The notes beneath the pieces were generated by a model. That model worked only from the letters and a program-made list of their open reading frames with translations. It ran no database searches and had not been told where the DNA came from. A stretch of DNA of 64,000 bases from Chaetoceros tenuissimus (lineage: Eukaryota; Bacillariophyta; Thalassiosirophyceae; Chaetocerotales; Chaetocerotaceae). Every line of letters starts with the position of its first letter. The first letter of the stretch is position 1. Location: NCBI GenBank assembly GCA_021927905.1, contig BLLK01000038.1, positions 1,178,001 through 1,242,000 on the forward strand, read 5' to 3'. The translations under genes and the position numbers were made by a program. Below are positions 28,749 to 39,459 of this stretch, in pieces.

Positions 28749-29258
28749 TGACGTGTCAAGATTTTACCTTTAACCACTGTTTACCTGCTTTACCCGACCT
28801 CTTTTTTCTGAAAAAAGACAGTCCAACGCTCGCAGTTCCTAGTCAAAATACAACAGTGCAACAATACACTTGAAATACTACCGATATCAACTCTTATTCC
28901 ACAGCATCCAATACACCCATTTTCATACCAGAAAGTACTATAGTTGGACATCTACCCAGTTGTTTTCAGGTGGCTGCGACGGCAACAACTTCCTTTTCCA
29001 ACTGATTGATTCCATCACAATGAGCTTAGTCAAATTGCAACAGTCGAGATTTTATACCACCGACTACGTACAGCGCGAACTCCAACTCTGGAATAAGACG
29101 TCAGAATATCGCTGGTTGCAGTGAAAAGATATGGTTTGGAGAACATTTTGTGCCTGAAAATCCCAAAGAACATATCTTTTCATAAAAAAGAGAATCCATT
29201 ATATTGCACCATATCTATTCAAATCAATCCCAAAGCTTCTCTATGCAACCTTGGTAAG
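28749..29258. other. Junction and duplicated 5' block of oxidase copy 2
   Basis: From about 28800 the sequence aligns with 24460-24938 (upstream of oxidase copy 1). The remaining part contains no gene. Confidence 0.65.
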
Positions 29259-31546
29259 ATGAAATTTCCATCTATCGCATTATTGTTATCCATTGGAGTC
29301 CTGTGCAGTGCCACAAGAGGATATGCCAAAGAAGATTCACTTAATACTAGAGAAGATCATGTAGATTTCTCATCAGCAGATGTTCTCGAGGATGAGCTCA
29401 ACAATGGGTCTCTTCGGGCTAGAGGGTTGAAGAAGAAAGTAAGTGGCATATCTATAAATTGCTTCTTTTGTATATTTATCTATTTTGTATATATTTCACT
29501 TTGAAATTCTTACAAAACCATTCTCGATGATGTTAGGAATGGTCCTACAAAGGAAAGAAAAGCGAAGACATGACTTCTTCTTCTAAAGGAGAGTGTGGCG
29601 TAGACTATTGTGAAGCCAAACAAATCTCTCTTGGTGGAATGAAGAGCTGCTTGAAGGAGCACTTCAATCATCTATCAAATCTCTACTTTCCCGATGATGG
29701 AGATGACTACGACCTTGCTAGACATACAGCATATAGTATCTCACGATACCCAGCAGCTGTTGTATACGTAGAAGATGTCGAAGAAGTACAACATGCGCTA
29801 AAGTGTGCCGTCGATAACGGATATAAAGTATCGGCAAGAGGAGGTAACCACTCATATCAGGGGCTCGCTACCATGGACGGATATGTCGTCATCGATATGG
29901 GCCGTACATGCAAACCTGATGAGTTTGTGGTGGACAAGACTGACCAAGGACCTCACATCTTGGAAGGTAGCAAATACATTGGTACAATCAAGGCTCAAGC
30001 TGGATGTACCAATGCCATCATGTTGGCTGCTGGCCATGAACATTTTGGTGAAGATGCTGGAATGACTCTGATTGGATCTGTCCATCTGTGGGCATTACTG
30101 GTTTCATCTTGGGAGGAGGAGCTGGTGACATATCTCCGTATGTCGGTTATGGAGTAGATATTGTGAAGGAGTTTGAGTTGGTTTTGTATGATGGTACTGC
30201 TGTGAAAGCTTCTGAGGATGAGAATCCCGATTTGTATTGGGCAAGTCGTGGTGGGGGAGGAGGCAATGGAATGTGAGTAAAAATATCTGTCTTTTGCGAT
30301 TAGACTCTATTTTTATGTTTCTGAGAAGCAAGTGATTAACATTTGTATTTGCGAGAATAGTGTTACTCACCTAACGTACAAGATTGTGCAAGCACCGAAG
30401 CAAAAGTATGAGGAAGACAAGGGTAGGAAATTCACACTTCTTCAACTCACAATGGGTACTAAAGATGTTGAAAAGGCTGCCAAGCGTATTCAGGAGTGGT
30501 TTTATGATGCAGATCCTCTCATCACAGGTAAATTTGGTGGAGGTTTTACCTGGGAAAATGTTTCACATCCGTCCTATGGCGAAATTGTTGTTGTATATGG
30601 TGATTTTGTATATCTAGGGAGCTGGAGAGAAGCTGTGGAAGACTTACAAGCCACTGGACTTCTTGATGATGAAATCTTTTATGTTATATCAGATCCTAGA
30701 GCAGGTCATGGGATTGTCATTCTCAGTGAAGACTACGAGGTTCTTTGTACTTCTGATATGCCATGTCCACAATTTGACAATAGTAGGGTCAGTAGTGCGT
30801 ATGAGTTCAATACCTATGCTGAGGTTGAGCTAAATCACATATGTGCTGGTCCATTATTCAATACTTGGTCACATGATGCGTCTAATACAAGCGGGGACTT
30901 TTGCAAGGACCTTGGTATTCCTGATGACAAATGCCAAGATGATGTTCGGGGAGGCATTTCTTATCGGAAACCAAAGCTTTGCAATAAAGTGGTAATCGAT
31001 GCAATGATGGAAAAGGCTGGAGATCCTTCAAGCTTCATGAACTCTCATGGTCCTAGTCTTGAATTTTTAGATGCAGTTCGTGAAAGCAACAGTTTGCCAT
31101 TTACAGAGAACTCAACAGCATCAGAAATTCTTCAATTCATTCACGAATTAAGAACCTGGAAATCAAATGCAGGAGCAAGCATGTGGCCAAGACTAAATGA
31201 CAAACTTTTCGCGAAAATCCTCAAGGAACACCCTGAAAGTTCAAATCACTTGCAACATGGCGCTGCGCTTAAAGTTCATCCAGATGCAACCGCCTACCCA
31301 TGGAGAAATGCTGCTTTCCAGGTAGAATATAGCTCTGACGAAGACGCAAAGACCTTCTTGGAACTTCTAGTCAAAGAAGGAGTCCCAGCACAAGGATACT
31401 ATGCCTACTTGAACCCTCCAGGAATGAAGAAATGGAGATCATACTTCTTCGATGATAAATGGAAAGAGCTAGCAAAGATTAGAGCTAAGTATGATCCGAA
31501 GGATGTATTTGGAAAACCATTGACTATCGAGTCTCTTGGTGAATAA
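29259..31546 (+). pseudogene. Berberine-bridge-type FAD oxidase, copy 2, one frameshift
   Basis: The exons are 29259-29438, 29537-30272 and 30361-31546, with introns of 98 and 88 bp. The architecture is as copy 1: signal peptide (MKFPSIALLLSIG), PCMH domain with SARGGNHSYQG, and BBE domain ending KYDPKDVFGKPLTIESLGE. Exon 3 is fully open and about 400 residues long. In exon 2 a single base is missing near 30075-30080 relative to copy 1. It falls in the codons for the Gly-x-Cys-Pro motif that carries the second covalent FAD bond, and shifts the frame (product would end at 30157). The correct frame resumes at 30088 (GITGFILGGGAGD). One base would separate this gene from function, so it is either a young pseudogene, an allele, or an assembly error. 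Confidence 0.8.
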
Positions 31547-31880
31547 AAGTAACTATGAACTCTCGAGCCTCATCCGAAAGAGTGCAATTCCTCCTGGGTA
31601 ATTCGTGCTTGTTCGAGCAGACAAATATGTATGGAGAAAGACATGGGAATTGAGAATCAGTGTGTATTACCTCAAGTCGAGTCAATTTACATAATAATTA
31701 CATGTTTAACAAATTATATCTGCAATCTGTATTAAGGTTTGTTTTTCGATTCCATTATATAGACCAAATGGTATACGAGAGATATTTGTTTACGTGTAAT
31801 TCACTCATGTTCCACTTCAAATGTTGTGATTTCTCTCTTTCATTATTATACATTTACCTTCCGTCATCCCATTATCTCAT
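31547..31880. other. 3' flank of oxidase copy 2, 334 bp
   Basis: It aligns with the flank of copy 1 (27166-27524). No gene is seen. Confidence 0.55.
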
Positions 31881-32634
31881 TCAAAGAACTTCCTCTTTTG
31901 TATTTGAAGAATCGCTTCCTTCTCCACTCTCCTTTCCTCCATCAAATACATCCAACATGCTTTTCGCATTCTCCAACGTAGATGCATTGTACAACACCCA
32001 GTATTTACTCATTTCACCAGTCAACTTTAACAGAGAAAGCATCACCATGAAACAACTCGTATTGAACACACCAGCCATATTGGGATCATCTACCTTTCAC
32101 AATCAACCCAGTACAAATACCAACAAACGATCCCCATACCAACACTGTAAAGTACCTTGCCCAATAAAACGAAATCGGAATCTCAAGTACATTATCCACC
32201 AAGATGAATTTACTCGTCAAGTCGTACAATTTACCAACTCGTGGCTCGACTTCTTGCAACTTCTTGAACTTTGTTTTACCGTGGATCAATGCAAACAGCG
32301 ATAGTAGAATCCCATAACTAAGACAAAGTCCTCCAGCGGTTGCAATCTCCCAAGTCAAGAGATGTTTGTTTTCTTCCAAGTCACATGAATACAATGTATA
32401 TGCAAGCTCGGAAGCCGAAGTTGTATTTTGAATGTCTTGTAAGTTGAGATCGGAAATGGAAGGAGCAGCACATCGCATATATTGCAACAGAAGAAGTACA
32501 ATTAGTAGAGTATAGTCGATGCCTTGAGTGATGACTCCTTTTGCACGGGAGTCGACTAGATTTGCTAGACCATCATTCAGTTTGTCTTTTGCATTATCTT
32601 TCGTTGCTCCGATTCCAGATACAATTGCATCCAT
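31881..32634 (-). CDS. Small multi-pass membrane protein, probably frameshifted near its C-terminus
   Basis: The frame from ATG 32634 gives 182 residues and stops at 32086. It has an amphipathic N-terminus (MDAIVSGIGATKD) and three hydrophobic segments: DYTLLIVLLLLQYM, a region around SYGILLSLFALIHG, and RYFTVLVWGSFVGICTG. Coding character continues past the stop in another frame, 32078-31881 (MAGVFNTSCFMVMLSLLKL and YNASTLENAKSMLDV), in the same relative place as in the copy at 27525-28045. That copy has about 20 bp here that are missing, which explains the shift. So the ancestral protein was about 255 residues. Family and function are unknown. Confidence 0.6.
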
Positions 32635-33032
32635 GATTTGCGTTCTTCAGAAGTAAGTTAAAATATGAGATGTGAGAAATCTTTTCTTATGCTGGCTAAG
32701 GTGGTAGTTCAATTGAGTGATTGAACAAATTACTTGATTGTAATAGACTTGATTTTCATTTCAGTCGTTGGAAAAAATCATGTTGAGTTTATGAGAACCC
32801 CTCAGAAAATAACGGTCATTGACATCCAATAAATGTCATTCAACTACAAGAACAAGTCAGATGTTTGTTATTTTAGCTTTTCGTATATTTCATTTTTCAT
32901 TTCGTTTTGAATAGACAGAAAGGGTTGTTCTATTTATATGAATGATGTTGCTCCGGATTTCTCATGAAAAGCACAGTATATATTTCATACAAAAATGTCT
33001 CTAAATTTTAAAAATCTACTGAAATCGTCTAC
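32635..33032. other. Intergenic, 398 bp
   Basis: This is the 5' region of the small membrane protein gene. It contains AACGGTCATTGACATCCAATAAATG (about 32810-32834), loosely like the TGACG/TGTC boxes elsewhere. No gene is seen. Confidence 0.4.
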
Positions 33033-34644
33033 CTAAATAAATTCTTCGCAAGTTACAGGACAGTTGGCCAACACTACAAAGTTGCCACATCTATCTCCTT
33101 TAATATCCTCATTGCTATGATTAGCCCATGCGCAAGTTCTTGATGTGCCATTCACGAGGAAGCTTGCAGTGTTATCAACAGGAGTACAGACTGGTTCTTC
33201 TGTCACTGGATCCGGACAAGTCACTGGACATACATCTGCAATCAGCTTATTATCGAGTGTTCTTTTGGAGCATCTAGCATCTCTATCCCAGGAGACCCAT
33301 TGGCAATGCTTCATTGCACCACTTTGCAAGGTGAACTTTGTATCAGAATCGCGACAAACACCATCTTCATTTGGAGAAGGTGCTTTTGTTGGTGCCATTG
33401 TTGGGGACTTTGTCGGACTGGAAGTAATTCCAACAGTAGGGCTTGAAGTTGGAGACTTTGTCGGACTGGAAGTAATTCCAACAGTAGGGCTTGAAGTTGG
33501 AGACTTTGTCGGGCTAGAAGTAATTCCAACAGTGGGACTTGAAGTTGGAGACTTTGTCGGGCTAGAAGTAATTCCAACAGTAGGGCTTGAAGTTGGAGAC
33601 TTTGTCGGACTTGCAGTCGGCTTTGAAGTAACAGGTGCTGAAACAGGAGCTCCGCAAATGCCATATGGAGAAATCAAAGTTCCATTGTTAATTCCTCTAG
33701 GTAAATCATAGACATTGTCGATAATCTCTGTTGTAATACAAGTTGTATCTGCTTTAGGTACTGCATTTGCATTCATTTGCTGGATAAGACCAGAATCAGA
33801 TCCTTGGTGTAGTATTCCAGATCGAAATGTAACTTTACTGTCGACATCTCCGTCGCCACCATCAAGTAGGGACTGAAGGAAATCTTCATCCCATCCTGAG
33901 ATGTAATCAGCATGCATGGTTTGGTTGCCGTCTGAAAATCTCCACTTTGCAGTAGGAGTGTTGAACCATCTAATGAAAAAGTCCAGACGTGGAATTCTCA
34001 CTGGGTGGCTTGGAGGACATGGGGCATTTTCTCCCTCACCCTCAGGAAAATCAACGTGACTCATATGATCAGGAGAGTCAAGATGGATTCCATCCCAGCA
34101 TGATTGAAAGCTGATATTAATTTCCATTTCTGATGCACCAGGTGTAATGCCTTCATCAAAAACTTCAGCACCAGGAGTAATCATACGAAACCCAGGAGGA
34201 AAAGCTCTAGTTTGGCCTGGAATCCAATTGTAGTAGACAGTTGTCATTTCTGTTTCAAAGATAATTTCATATCATGAAAATGAGTGATTAAGGTTCGTAG
34301 TCAGAGCATGTAAAAAGCAAGATTGTAAAATATTACTTACCTGATTCTTGTAGAGTCTTCTTTCCATCTGCAGCGACGTGATATACAGCTGGATGCCAGT
34401 AAAGTGATTGATTCTCCATGATATTTCCTGAGGATAGATTAGGGTCTGAGTTACGTAGATCATCAAAGGTCACTTTTGGATAAAGAAGAGGAGGACCATA
34501 GAAGGTGTGGACATGATCACTTAGTGAGTTTGGATTGATGATCGGATCAGTTCGAACATGACCAACTGGAAGGAAGTCGTTACGAAAGAAGTCGGCTTGG
34601 ACGACCGCTGCTGCAAGTGCGAGGATGAGAGCTGAGAATTTCAT
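33033..34644 (-). CDS. Secreted DUF1996-domain protein with SPT stalk and cysteine-rich repeats (one intron)
   Basis: The exons, in transcription order, are 34644-34341 and 34249-33033, with a 91 bp intron (GTAAGT...CAG, phase 1), giving 506 residues. A signal peptide (MKFSALILALAAAVVQA) precedes a DUF1996 domain (to about residue 305) with VGHVRTDPIINPNSLSDHVH, VYYNWIPGQTRAFPPGFRM and the MSHVDFP block. A Ser-Pro-Thr stalk follows (about 315-390). Two cysteine-rich repeats end the protein: CQWVSWDRDARC with VCPVTC, and CAWANHSNEDIKGDRC with NCPVTC. Such six-cysteine repeats are frequent in stramenopile secreted proteins and resemble ShK-type folds. DUF1996 is common in fungi and of unknown activity. 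Location outside the cell or in the wall is inferred. Confidence 0.85.
33406..33597 (-). repeat. Four 48 bp coding repeats in the SPT stalk
   Basis: Four exact-length units of 48 bp encode TVGITSSPTKSPTSSP in turn, with only a few third-position changes between units, followed by a partial fifth. Copy number is likely to vary between strains, as in adhesin and wall-protein stalks. Confidence 0.9.
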
Positions 34645-35545
34645 TGTATAGTATGGTGTTCTGTTGTTGAGATTTCTTCAAAATGATTTTATAAAGGATA
34701 GAATAGATCCACTTCGTATGCGATCGTGTGAAGGAATCGATCGTATGAAAAAATAAAACGGCCGAAGCAAGCCGAAGAAGCATAAAAAGATTTTTGTAGT
34801 TTTCTTTCATACCTACGTATGAACGTATTGCTAATTTCTAACGGATCTGTGACTCTTCTTGTGTGACTATGACCCGTTTTCTTAAAGAGGTCATTGTGGT
34901 CATTGTATGTAAAGCGATGAATCACTTAAAATAAGATCCTTTTCGAGAATACTTGCTTGGACTTGTGCATCTCTTGTCTCTGAGTGTGCTCTTAGAGGCG
35001 ACTATCGATCGTTCTCTTGCCGATGTTTTCTTCTTGAGCCCTTACCAGTGCTAAGTGAGAGCTTTCACTAATGCTCATCTTCCACAGGTTTTCTGACAAA
35101 ATCCGAGGATCGCCCTTATTGCATATGTCAGTATTGATTGTTGTTCAGTCTTCCTATTTCAATTACTCATCAAAACATTTTCTCTGGTATTCAAAACCGT
35201 TTCAATTTGATGCTGCCTTGTTTGATCATTTTCATTTTTTCTATAGTTCTTGTTTTGTGTAGCTAATGGTTTTCGTCTTCTTTTTTCTCATAAATCTCAT
35301 CCTATTTTGAAACCTTGTGTCTTGAGGTCTTGCTGTGTTCCAATCATGATTAACAGTTCGTATTTTAATCCATAGAAAAGATATTCAATATATTTCTATT
35401 ACATATACATTAACTTCTGTGCACCTGAACCGAACAGTGAATATTCTCTCTTTCACTTCTTACATTAACATCGAGGACTACCTTGCTAAATCATCAATTT
35501 CGGTCAAAACAGCACATTATAGTCATTCATGCCATCCATCCATAC
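34645..35545. other. Intergenic, 901 bp
   Basis: I see only short frames without coding character, T-rich tracts and no repeat or RNA gene. It holds the promoter of the DUF1996 gene and the 3' flank of the next one. Confidence 0.4.
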
Positions 35546-36985
35546 CTATGTAATGGATCGCAAAATTCCTGTGACAGATCCATCCTCATCATCGTGGTCT
35601 TGAATCTCAAAGTTCAGTACCCTTCTGAGATTTGTACGACCAAAGCTATCTTTTCTAGCCCTCTGAGGCATGGTATATTCTGGATCATCACTAGAAGTCA
35701 GGCTGTTCGCGTCTCCAAACTCACTTTGGCTCAAAGCAAGCAACGAAGCTCTCGACCGATCTGGAGTATTGACTGGGAAGCCTTCCATGTCTTGAGAATT
35801 GTCAGAAGAGTATCTAAGTGAATCATTGGAAGCACCTCCTCTCAACAATCTAGGAAGATTGGAGTAAGACCCCTTATCACTGACCCATTCATCATCTGCG
35901 AGATTGTCTAGTCGATCAAAGCCCTCTTCGGTCTGATGATACAAGTGCTGTTCACCATTCGGTCCTCTCGTCCTGGTAAGATTCGTAATTGGAAACGCAG
36001 ATGGATCGTTGATGCTCATGGTAACTTCAAATCTTCCCTCTGATTGTCCCAATGAACTTACAACAGATACATCGCTATCTGAACGTACACAAATCTCTTC
36101 TATATCCTCAGGAGAAGTTGGAATTTGAGATGTTTGTACATCGACGTAATGAATCTTGATCTTTTTACGATCCTGAGATGAAAAGTCTGGGAAACCACCT
36201 ATTTCAAGAAACTCCACTCCGTGTAGTTCATCTTCTGCAACTCTAGCATCATAGAAATCTCCCGTGTTCCTCCTTCTTCGTCTGTTGAGCAAGTATCCAG
36301 CAATGCTCAAGACCGCAGCAATAGGTAGCAATACAGACATTAGAAGCATCGTCTTGTCCTTCGGGTCAATAGGAACATCTGGTGAAGGTGGTTGAGTCGG
36401 TGCAAGAGTATAACCCTCTTCTGCCCATGTCAAAGACATGCTGTTGATATCAAACGGAGGCCACTCATTCACGCTATTTCTTCCCCGTGCCAAATTACTC
36501 ATGCCTGGAAGAGGCTTTCTATTTGTACGAAATTGAAATTCATTGATGAACATTTGAATCTCTTTTCGTAGATCTTTTTCTGCTGCAGGTGTACTCGAGA
36601 AGCCAACACGCAAACGCTCAATCTCTAACGTAGCCGAGTTGTAAGAGACACCTCTCAGTTTCTGCTCAGATCTTGTGATTTCACCTACAGAATCAAATGC
36701 CATCGTGCGATAGCAGGGAAATACATCTTCTTTGTGAATATACTCGTCAATTTTGCGTTGAAGGCCACTCATGAATTCGTCAATCAATCCCTCGTCACTT
36801 GAGGAAGGCGGAGGTGTGAGTTGAAGCTTGATACCTCCGAGATTTACAATAGGGACAGGGGCATCAGGATCTAATGGACAACCTTCTGGAGAGTCGTTCG
36901 ACTCAGAATCTACTTCTGCCGCATAAGTCAAAGGGCTCAGAAGAAGCAAGGAAAGCAGCGTTTTCTTGAAAGATCGTCTGTTCAT
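35546..36985 (-). CDS. Type I single-pass membrane protein of unknown function
   Basis: The 479-residue protein has a signal peptide (residues 1-22, LLSLLLLSPLTYA), an ectodomain of about 200 residues with only two obvious cysteines (CPLD, PCYR), a Pro-rich juxtamembrane segment (LAPTQPPSPDVPIDP), a transmembrane helix (LLMSVLLPIAAVLSIAGYLL) and an RRRRR stop-transfer. The cytoplasmic tail of about 235 residues contains HGVEFLEIGG, RSDSDVSVVSSL and NDSLRYSSDNSQDMEG. Those tail motifs recur in the protein at 47387-48070. No family is recognised. The LTR retrotransposon sits about 250 bp upstream of its start. Confidence 0.75.
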   Translation of the reverse strand: MNRRSFKKTLLSLLLLSPLTYAAEVDSESNDSPEGCPLDPDAPVPIVNLGGIKLQLTPPPSSSDEGLIDEFMSGLQRKIDEYIHKEDVFPCYRTMAFDSVGEITRSEQKLRGVSYNSATLEIERLRVGFSSTPAAEKDLRKEIQMFINEFQFRTNRKPLPGMSNLARGRNSVNEWPPFDINSMSLTWAEEGYTLAPTQPPSPDVPIDPKDKTMLLMSVLLPIAAVLSIAGYLLNRRRRRNTGDFYDARVAEDELHGVEFLEIGGFPDFSSQDRKKIKIHYVDVQTSQIPTSPEDIEEICVRSDSDVSVVSSLGQSEGRFEVTMSINDPSAFPITNLTRTRGPNGEQHLYHQTEEGFDRLDNLADDEWVSDKGSYSNLPRLLRGGASNDSLRYSSDNSQDMEGFPVNTPDRSRASLLALSQSEFGDANSLTSSDDPEYTMPQRARKDSFGRTNLRRVLNFEIQDHDDEDGSVTGILRSIT

Positions 36986-37237
36986 GGATGCGTTCTAGAT
37001 GTATTCAATTTTGTGTTGACACGACTCAGTACTGAGATGATGCAAAGATACAAGCCTCGCTTTCTTTTCAAATAATCAAATAGTAGAAGATAAGGTAGAA
37101 GGTAGTCGATGGTGCCAAGGAATTGATTGCTTGAATTGCTGGCAGTCTTCTAGTGTAGTCTGCACAACGAGTCTCCGATTTGTGCACTGTTCTGATGGAC
37201 AGGAGATGCTCATGCTTGGCAGTATGGCGGCGTAGGC
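36986..37237. promoter_or_regulatory. Promoter interval between the membrane protein gene and the retrotransposon
   Basis: A 252 bp interval remains between the start codon at 36985 and the 5' LTR. The element must have landed in or just beyond this gene's upstream region. No specific element is recognised. Confidence 0.4.
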
Positions 37238-37379
37238 TGAGAAAATCCCACTGTTAGGTTGGTAGATTTTGAGAACCCGAACACTACTTGAGTATCTTTT
37301 CCACATCAACTGCAAACACTTTACATATTCACACAATAAGATAATTACTATTTTGATACGTAACAACTATATCTTTTCA
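37238..37379 (+). repeat. 5' LTR, 142 bp
   Basis: It begins TGAGAAAATCCC and ends ATCTTTTCA. It is identical over its full length to the 3' LTR. Confidence 0.93.
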
Positions 37380-37782
37380 GTTTATCAAGTCCCAATAGCT
37401 CTAACCAAGAAAGAAATTTAAGTAAGTAAATATTCGTTTGACAAGTGACAGTTTGGTGTGATTTACACCTTGCATGCTGCTTCGGCCTCTGCAATAAAGG
37501 TACACAAACTGATGAAATATAAAACGAGGTCCGAATATGAAATCGGATAATGGAAAGTACTTGTGTTATACAACATAGTACACCTCGGCTCACGGATGGA
37601 AAGAACCTCTCTATTTAAACCTTATGTTTATGGAGAGCCCAACCAATATTTTAGAACTCAGTCTGATCAACTGGAGTTATGGTTGGGAGCTCAGCAGAAG
37701 CCTATGGAGCAAGTAACCGTGTGAGCATTCCTATGGAATGAAATAAAGATATTTTGCTAATCAAATTTTCCAAATAAATAGA
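37380..37782 (+). other. Retrotransposon 5' leader
   Basis: A 403 bp untranslated leader lies between the LTR and the Gag start codon. It is expected to carry the primer-binding site and packaging signal. The bases right after the LTR (GTTTATCAAGTCCC) do not match a tRNA 3' end that I can recall. Confidence 0.6.
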
Positions 37783-39459
37783 ATGGACGATATTCCAACT
37801 TTCACTGCATTTGTGCAGAATATTCTAGGCGTAGCTGTTGCAAGAGCTCGCACAGAATTGATTGCTTATATTCCAACATTTAGACGATTGATGACAATCT
37901 CAGAAGAAGACATTGATAGATTCATTTCACAAGTCCATTCTTCCAACTCTGGTCGCACTGCTCCTCAGCGTATCGTGTATGGGCCTGCTTTGGCTGCTAA
38001 TCTTAAGGCATTGTCTTTCACCCTTAAAGATAGAGCAAGCTGTAATGCTCTCTATGATGCTGCAGGTCTTGCTGCCTTGGATCAAGCCCAGTTAGCTCTC
38101 ATGCAGACTTATCGTGACCAAGCACTACAAGATAAAGATAATGACGATGCCGCAACTCTACCAGATATCAATGTGCCAAAATTTACTACAGACAATTATG
38201 ATGATTTTATGGCAAAATTCCTAACTGTCGTCTCACGTACAAAAGGTGTACATGGTGTATCTATCGATTACATTATTCGTCAAGCTGATGGAAACTTCAA
38301 TGATATCCATCCAACTCGAAAGTTGAAGTTGAGAGCATGTTTGGCAAGAAGAGGTCCGAAATTCCAAGAAGATTCCAAGACTTTCTTTGGACTGTACCTC
38401 CAGTACATTGGAACAACAGGGCATGGCGCAAACCTTGTGAAACAGTTTCAACCTCGTCATCAAGGCTTTAATTTACACTTTGCTTTTGTTAACCACTTTG
38501 CAAATGCTACACATCTCCAAAACAAGGCAGCTCAAGCGGCAACAGACTTGACTAAACTTAATTACTCTGGAGATAAGGTGCGCTTCAAGATGGAAGATTA
38601 TTATAATCGTATGACACAGTGTTTTAACGACCTAGCAAATGGAGGTGCCCAGTATGCTATGAATGATCACCAGAAGATCCAGGCTTTCTGTCAAGGATTG
38701 AAGAATGCTACTGTGGTTAGATACCATGTGGATGCAAAGCAGGCATGGGATGCCATTCAAGGACCAAAAGATTTCGACACTTATTACAATTTGTTCTCGT
38801 CTAAACTTCAGCAATATCGTACTTTGATGGGAGATGGATCTCATACTGATAATAGACGAATTAATAATGTTGATACAGGAGGCAGAGGCAGAGGACGTGG
38901 TGGACAATTTGGAAGAGGAGGTGGTAGAGGTCGTGGTCGTGGACGTGGTAGAGGTAGAGGCTCTTACCAGAATAACAATCCTTACCACAATCCTCCAGGT
39001 CTTCCTAACTTTACTGCAGAGGCTAGGAACTACCCTCGAGAGATGTTTTCCAAAATGTCCAAGATGCAAAAGGCTGCTGTACAACAAGCGAAAATCGATA
39101 ATGGATGGAAAGATGGCCGTACACCACCTGATGGCTTCACTGTGAATGGTGATGGTTATGCCATTCCTTCTCCAAGCATTATTGCTGTGATTCAGTCTCA
39201 AATGAATAGTAGACAGTTCCAGCAGGTACAGACCCCTGGTGCTGGTACACCACTTCCACCACCACCACCGCCTCCACCAGCTGCTCCTGCACCAGCTCCT
39301 CCTATCCCTGGAACCATCACTACCAATAATGCAGGTCAAGCTTTTGGCTCGTCTGCATCAAGGGGAGGTAATGGTGATGCTTCTAGTGTTATTTCCACTG
39401 TCAATGGTCGATCATATCAAGGCCATGTGTATGATGCGAATGGTAATAGAATCTCCTGA
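37783..39459 (+). CDS. Retrotransposon Gag with RGG box
   Basis: This is a 558-residue nucleocapsid/capsid-like protein. The N-terminal 350 residues are helical. Residues about 365-395 are a Gly/Arg-rich RGG-type tract (GGRGRGRGGQFGRGGGRGRG) where many copia Gags carry a CCHC zinc knuckle; no zinc knuckle is present. A proline run follows (near 487-505). The frame ends in TGA and is immediately followed, in the same frame, by ATG of the pol region, so readthrough or reinitiation would be needed to make pol. Confidence 0.85.
   Translation: MDDIPTFTAFVQNILGVAVARARTELIAYIPTFRRLMTISEEDIDRFISQVHSSNSGRTAPQRIVYGPALAANLKALSFTLKDRASCNALYDAAGLAALDQAQLALMQTYRDQALQDKDNDDAATLPDINVPKFTTDNYDDFMAKFLTVVSRTKGVHGVSIDYIIRQADGNFNDIHPTRKLKLRACLARRGPKFQEDSKTFFGLYLQYIGTTGHGANLVKQFQPRHQGFNLHFAFVNHFANATHLQNKAAQAATDLTKLNYSGDKVRFKMEDYYNRMTQCFNDLANGGAQYAMNDHQKIQAFCQGLKNATVVRYHVDAKQAWDAIQGPKDFDTYYNLFSSKLQQYRTLMGDGSHTDNRRINNVDTGGRGRGRGGQFGRGGGRGRGRGRGRGRGSYQNNNPYHNPPGLPNFTAEARNYPREMFSKMSKMQKAAVQQAKIDNGWKDGRTPPDGFTVNGDGYAIPSPSIIAVIQSQMNSRQFQQVQTPGAGTPLPPPPPPPPAAPAPAPPIPGTITTNNAGQAFGSSASRGGNGDASSVISTVNGRSYQGHVYDANGNRIS

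Noticed and set aside
28505-28873. A 122-codon plus-strand frame
   Set aside because: Antisense to the hydrolase remnant, whose GHSAG and DGDG motifs support the minus strand.
31660-32304. A 214-codon plus-strand frame
   Set aside because: Overlaps the small membrane protein gene in antisense; its residues follow from the reverse of a conserved coding block.
33406-33597. Regular 48 bp units that could look like a CRISPR array
   Set aside because: Units are contiguous with no unique spacers and lie in a coding exon of a eukaryotic gene.
33145-33711. A 188-codon plus-strand frame with VGDFVGLEVIPTVGLE repeats
   Set aside because: Antisense of the 48 bp stalk repeats in the DUF1996 gene, whose own frame has signal peptide, domain and intron support.
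38632-39339. A 235-codon antisense frame rich in Ser, Thr and Trp
   Set aside because: Antisense of the Gag RGG and proline tracts inside a well-supported retrotransposon frame.
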